From an uncultured Clostridia bacterium (GTDB lineage Bacteria; Bacillota; Clostridia; Oscillospirales; Acutalibacteraceae): a stretch of 5,518 nucleotides of DNA. The translations under genes were made by a program, and so were the position numbers. Positions within the stretch are counted from its first letter, which is position 1, and each line of letters opens with the position of its first letter. The stretch is taken from NCBI GenBank assembly GCA_937880805.1, contig CALGRR010000064.1, positions 1 through 5,518 of the forward strand, given 5' to 3'. Below are positions 4,409 through 5,518 of this stretch, piece by piece. Below the pieces are notes generated by a model. That model had not been told where the DNA came from and searched no databases. It worked only from the letters and a program-made list of their open reading frames with translations.

Positions 4409-4676
4409 ACCATATTTTATCAAATCGTTCATCAGCCTTCGGAACTTCGGTTTCGGGGGCGTTTCTTTTATAGTCTACATCATAACCCATCAACCATGAT
4501 TCTGAAACATTAAGCGCTTTTGCAATTAAATATATCGCTTTTTGCTTTGGCTCATATTTTCCTGACAAGTAAGAGCTTATAGAAGATTTATTCAATTTTG
4601 TAAGTGAAACAAGCTCAGATTGTGTTATTTTGCGAAGCTCTAAACCTTCTTTTATTCTTTCTGAAATTGTAGCCAC
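4323..4676 (-). CDS. CI/ImmR-like HTH repressor without peptidase domain
   Basis: This 117-residue protein has an Xre-type HTH domain at residues ~5-62 (LRKITQSELVSLTKLNKSSI recognition region; SGKYEPKQKAIYLIAKALNV; WLMGYD at the end of the fold). A short C-terminal region follows (KIWSMYSSLSDEDKDAADKYLAFLL), probably for oligomerisation. It lacks the S24/LexA-type Ser-Lys peptidase half of lambda CI, so RecA-stimulated self-cleavage is not expected. Its size resembles ICEBs1 ImmR, which is removed by a partner protease, but no such protease gene is in the window. The start is GTG at 4674-4676 after GAGGTG. Its promoter (4694-4722) overlaps a GTTCAG operator, and it is divergent from the DUF739 gene, so it most likely represses both and maintains the integrated state. 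The convergent promoter at 4201 could make RNA against its 3' end. Confidence 0.9.
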   Translation of the reverse strand: MATISERIKEGLELRKITQSELVSLTKLNKSSISSYLSGKYEPKQKAIYLIAKALNVSESWLMGYDVDYKRNAPETEVPKADERFDKIWSMYSSLSDEDKDAADKYLAFLLDNQKNG

Positions 4677-4693
4677 AAAATCACCTCGAATTT

Positions 4694-4722
4694 ATAATAG
4701 CACAGATGTTCAGAAAATGCAA
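4694..4722 (-). promoter_or_regulatory. Promoter of the repressor gene
   Basis: On the minus strand TTGCAT (plus 4717-4722) is followed after 17 bp by TATTAT (plus 4694-4699) with the extended -10 dinucleotide TG one base before it. The start would be about 10 nt upstream of the GTG's RBS region. Operator O1 (4708-4723) covers the -35 box and most of the spacer, which predicts autoregulation. Confidence 0.7.
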
Positions 4723-4723
4723 C
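4708..4723. promoter_or_regulatory. Operator copy O1 (GTTCAG-AAAA-half site)
   Basis: GTTCAGAAAATGCAAC keeps the left half and spacer of the consensus GTTCAGAAAACTGAAC, with 3 of 6 bases in the right half. It overlaps the -35 element of the repressor promoter. Its centre lies 41 bp, about four helical turns, from O2. Confidence 0.6.
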
Positions 4724-4748
4724 AAAAAGAAGCGGAAAAATAAAAAAA

Positions 4749-4764
4749 GTTCAGAAATGTGAAA
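4749..4764. promoter_or_regulatory. Operator copy O2
   Basis: GTTCAGAAATGTGAAA has an intact left half and 4 of 6 right-half bases. It lies between the two divergent promoters, directly upstream of the -35 box at 4772. It could serve cooperative binding or control the rightward promoter from upstream. Confidence 0.55.
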
Positions 4765-4771
4765 AAACATA

Positions 4772-4800
4772 TTGACAAAGTCTTTTTTGTGTGCTAATCT
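4772..4800 (+). promoter_or_regulatory. Rightward early promoter for the DUF739 and excisionase-like genes
   Basis: TTGACA (4772-4777), a 17-bp spacer and TAATCT (4795-4800), preceded by an extended -10 TGC, give a good promoter whose start would be near 4807. This coincides with O3 (4808-4823), so repressor binding there would block initiation. No separate promoter is evident before 5134 or 5468, so the rightward genes are probably one transcript. Confidence 0.7.
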
Positions 4801-4807
4801 AAAAGCA

Positions 4808-4823
4808 GTTCAGAAAACTAAAC
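4808..4823. promoter_or_regulatory. Operator copy O3 at the rightward start site
   Basis: GTTCAGAAAACTAAAC differs from a perfect inverted repeat by one base. It lies over the predicted transcription start of the rightward promoter and 8 nt before the AGGAGG of the DUF739 gene, so occupancy would silence the rightward operon. Confidence 0.7.
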
Positions 4824-4843
4824 AAATCAAAGGAGGCGATTTT

Positions 4844-5068
4844 ATGAGTTTTGATTACAGTAAATTAAGCGGAAAAATTAAAGAGGTATGCAAAACACAG
4901 GATGAATTTGCAAAGAGGATGGGCTTAGGAAGAGTCTCTATATCACAGAGATTAAACAATAAGCTTGATTTTACAACAACTGAAATTAATAAGGCTTGTG
5001 ATATTTTGGGTATTGCCAAAACAGAGATACCTGTTTATTTTTTTTGCGCCAGCAGTTCAGAAAACTGA
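4844..5068 (+). CDS. DUF739 family, Cro-like HTH protein
   Basis: This 74-residue protein matches the DUF739 pattern of small phage regulators: opening FDYSKLSGKIKEVCKTQDEF, an HTH of the form FAKRMGLGRVSISQRLNNK, then FTTTEINKACDILGI and the closing PVYFF. Such genes usually sit, as here, directly across a divergent promoter region from the CI-like repressor and act in the position of Cro. The ATG at 4844 follows AGGAGG (4831-4836) by 7 nt; an in-frame TTG at 4772 is the -35 box and is not a start. The last codons (S-S-E-N-stop) are encoded within operator O4, so coding and binding-site constraints overlap. The product likely competes with the repressor for the GTTCAG operators and favours the rightward programme; this is inference from position and family. 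Confidence 0.9.
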   Translation: MSFDYSKLSGKIKEVCKTQDEFAKRMGLGRVSISQRLNNKLDFTTTEINKACDILGIAKTEIPVYFFCASSSEN

Positions 5069-5070
5069 AC
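5055..5070. promoter_or_regulatory. Operator copy O4, perfect, overlapping a stop codon
   Basis: GTTCAGAAAACTGAAC is the only fully symmetric copy (6-bp arms, 4-bp spacer). It contains the TGA of the DUF739 gene and lies ~250 bp downstream of O3, reminiscent of distal operators used for looping or as a transcription roadblock. As RNA it could form a weak hairpin followed by GGTTTT. Confidence 0.65.
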
Positions 5071-5079
5071 GGTTTTACA

Positions 5080-5106
5080 AGAAGCCAATCACACAAAGAA
5101 CGACCA
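5080..5106 (+). promoter_or_regulatory. Small-RNA target box A in the excisionase-like leader
   Basis: AGAAGCCAATCACACA (5080-5095) and GAACGACCA (5098-5106), separated by AA, are complementary to 2013-2039 of the small RNA (25 of 27). The same box, in exact form, lies in the int leader on the minus strand. It ends 13 nt before the GGAGG (5120-5124). Pairing would place a duplex just outside the ribosome footprint edge, where it could block initiation or invite RNase III cleavage. Confidence 0.65.
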
Positions 5107-5133
5107 TTAATTAAAGAACGGAGGTAAATACTT

Positions 5134-5421
5134 ATGGCAAAAAAATATTCATCAGATGCTTACTGGGGCAATTTGCCCGATGAATTAACACCTGTTAATG
5201 TAAGTAATCTGCTTCAGCTCTCGGAGCCGAATATAAACAAGAAGCTTAACAGCGGAGAAATACCCGGATATAAAATAGGCGACTGCTGGAGGGTAACCCG
5301 TGAAGAGCTTAAAGCGGATATTGAAAGCCGTAAAAATGATGAAGCCAGAAGAGCTTATCTTTTGGCCGAGCTTGAGAAAATTGAGAATCGTATTAAAAAG
5401 AAAGTTGTTAATTTTGCTTAA
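5134..5421 (+). CDS. Excisionase-like MerR-type winged HTH protein
   Basis: This is a 95-residue protein. Residues ~17-60 fit the excisionase/MerR-like HTH fold: LTPVNVSNLLQLSEPNINKK (helix-turn-helix) followed by the wing GEIPGYKIGDCWRVTREEL. The usual xis signature of a short HTH, IPxxKIG and W-R-V/I is present. Residues ~62-92 are a charged helix, possibly a short coiled coil. Proteins of this type bend att DNA and steer integrase toward excision, and some act as transcription factors. The ATG at 5134 follows GGAGG (5120-5124) by 9 nt. It is 65 nt downstream of the DUF739 gene, probably on the same transcript, and its leader carries the small-RNA target box. Distance from int is unusual for xis, but the shared leader box links the two. 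Xis is the favoured but unproven role. Confidence 0.8.
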   Translation: MAKKYSSDAYWGNLPDELTPVNVSNLLQLSEPNINKKLNSGEIPGYKIGDCWRVTREELKADIESRKNDEARRAYLLAELEKIENRIKKKVVNFA

Positions 5422-5426
5422 CCAAA

Positions 5427-5451
5427 AGAAGCCAAACACACAAATAACGAC
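5427..5451 (+). promoter_or_regulatory. Small-RNA target box B before the last gene
   Basis: AGAAGCCAAACACACA (5427-5442) then AACGAC (5446-5451) resembles box A and is complementary to the small RNA at 21 of 25 positions. It starts 5 nt after the stop of the excisionase-like gene and ends 3 nt before the AGGTG of the gene at 5468, closer to the ribosome site than box A. Outside the box the two leaders are not alike. Confidence 0.5.
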
Positions 5452-5467
5452 AGCAGGTGAAAGAATT

Positions 5468-5518
5468 ATGGATTTAGACAGAATATTTACGTTAGCTTTT
5501 ATGGCTTTGATAACCGTT
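5468..5518 (+). CDS. Start of an unidentified gene with a hydrophobic N-terminus (cut by window)
   Basis: The ATG at 5468 follows AGGTG (5455-5459) by 8 nt and the frame stays open to the window edge: MDLDRIFTLAFMALITV. After a short acidic/basic start the sequence becomes hydrophobic, which would fit a small membrane protein, but 17 residues are too few to assign a family. It would be cotranscribed with the excisionase-like gene and carries small-RNA target box B in its leader. Confidence 0.6.
   Translation, partial: MDLDRIFTLAFMALITV

Noticed and set aside
4772..4843. Upstream TTG start for the DUF739 gene
   Set aside because: The TTG is part of the TTGACA -35 box, and AGGAGG sits correctly before the ATG at 4844.
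5074..5112. Possible promoter before the excisionase-like gene (TTTACA ... TTAATT)
   Set aside because: The spacing between the boxes is about 27 bp and no -10 lies at 16-18 bp; co-transcription from 4772 is more likely.

Overview
The DNA is AT-rich, with strong AGGAGG-type ribosome binding sites, consensus -35/-10 promoters and a CCA-encoding tRNA, which suggests a low-GC Firmicute, probably a gut-type Clostridia relative. This is inference from style, not a species identification. The window looks like the junction between a chromosome and one end of an integrated mobile element (prophage or integrative element).

Left flank (1 to about 680): the C-terminal part of a small P-loop kinase-like protein, then a decayed frame resembling the C-terminus of an older tyrosine integrase, a set of 12-bp repeats, and a minus-strand terminator. 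At 680-725 lies the 3' part of a tRNA-Trp gene (minus strand, anticodon loop to CCA) without its 5' part. This is the expected distal att site of an element inserted in tRNA-Trp, so the element should run rightward from about 725, and an intact tRNA-Trp should lie beyond the window.

Element, leftward genes: a tyrosine integrase (769-1947), preceded by a Cys-rich protein of unknown function (2077-2595) that is translationally coupled to a DEDDh exonuclease-BRCT protein (2592-3797). Between int and the Cys-rich gene, on the opposite strand, is a textbook small-RNA gene: a perfect TTGACA-17-TATAAT promoter, a ~75-nt transcript with a 5' hairpin, and a strong intrinsic terminator.

Element, control region and rightward genes: a small HTH_3 regulator (3890-4090) flanked by TTACGYAA-type boxes; a possible 45-aa ORF behind a good promoter (4271-4408); and a lambda-like divergent switch. 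The switch consists of a CI/ImmR-like repressor (4323-4676, minus), a DUF739/Cro-like gene (4844-5068, plus) and four copies of a GTTCAGAAAA operator. Then come an excisionase-like HTH protein (5134-5421) and the start of another gene (5468 onward).

The most interesting observation is that the small RNA is the exact antisense of the int leader and is also almost fully complementary to the leader of the excisionase-like gene (25 of 27 nt) and partly to that of the next gene (21 of 25 nt). One antisense RNA may therefore coordinate integration, excision and a downstream step. The integrase Shine-Dalgarno is also buried in an 8-bp hairpin that overlaps the sRNA promoter.
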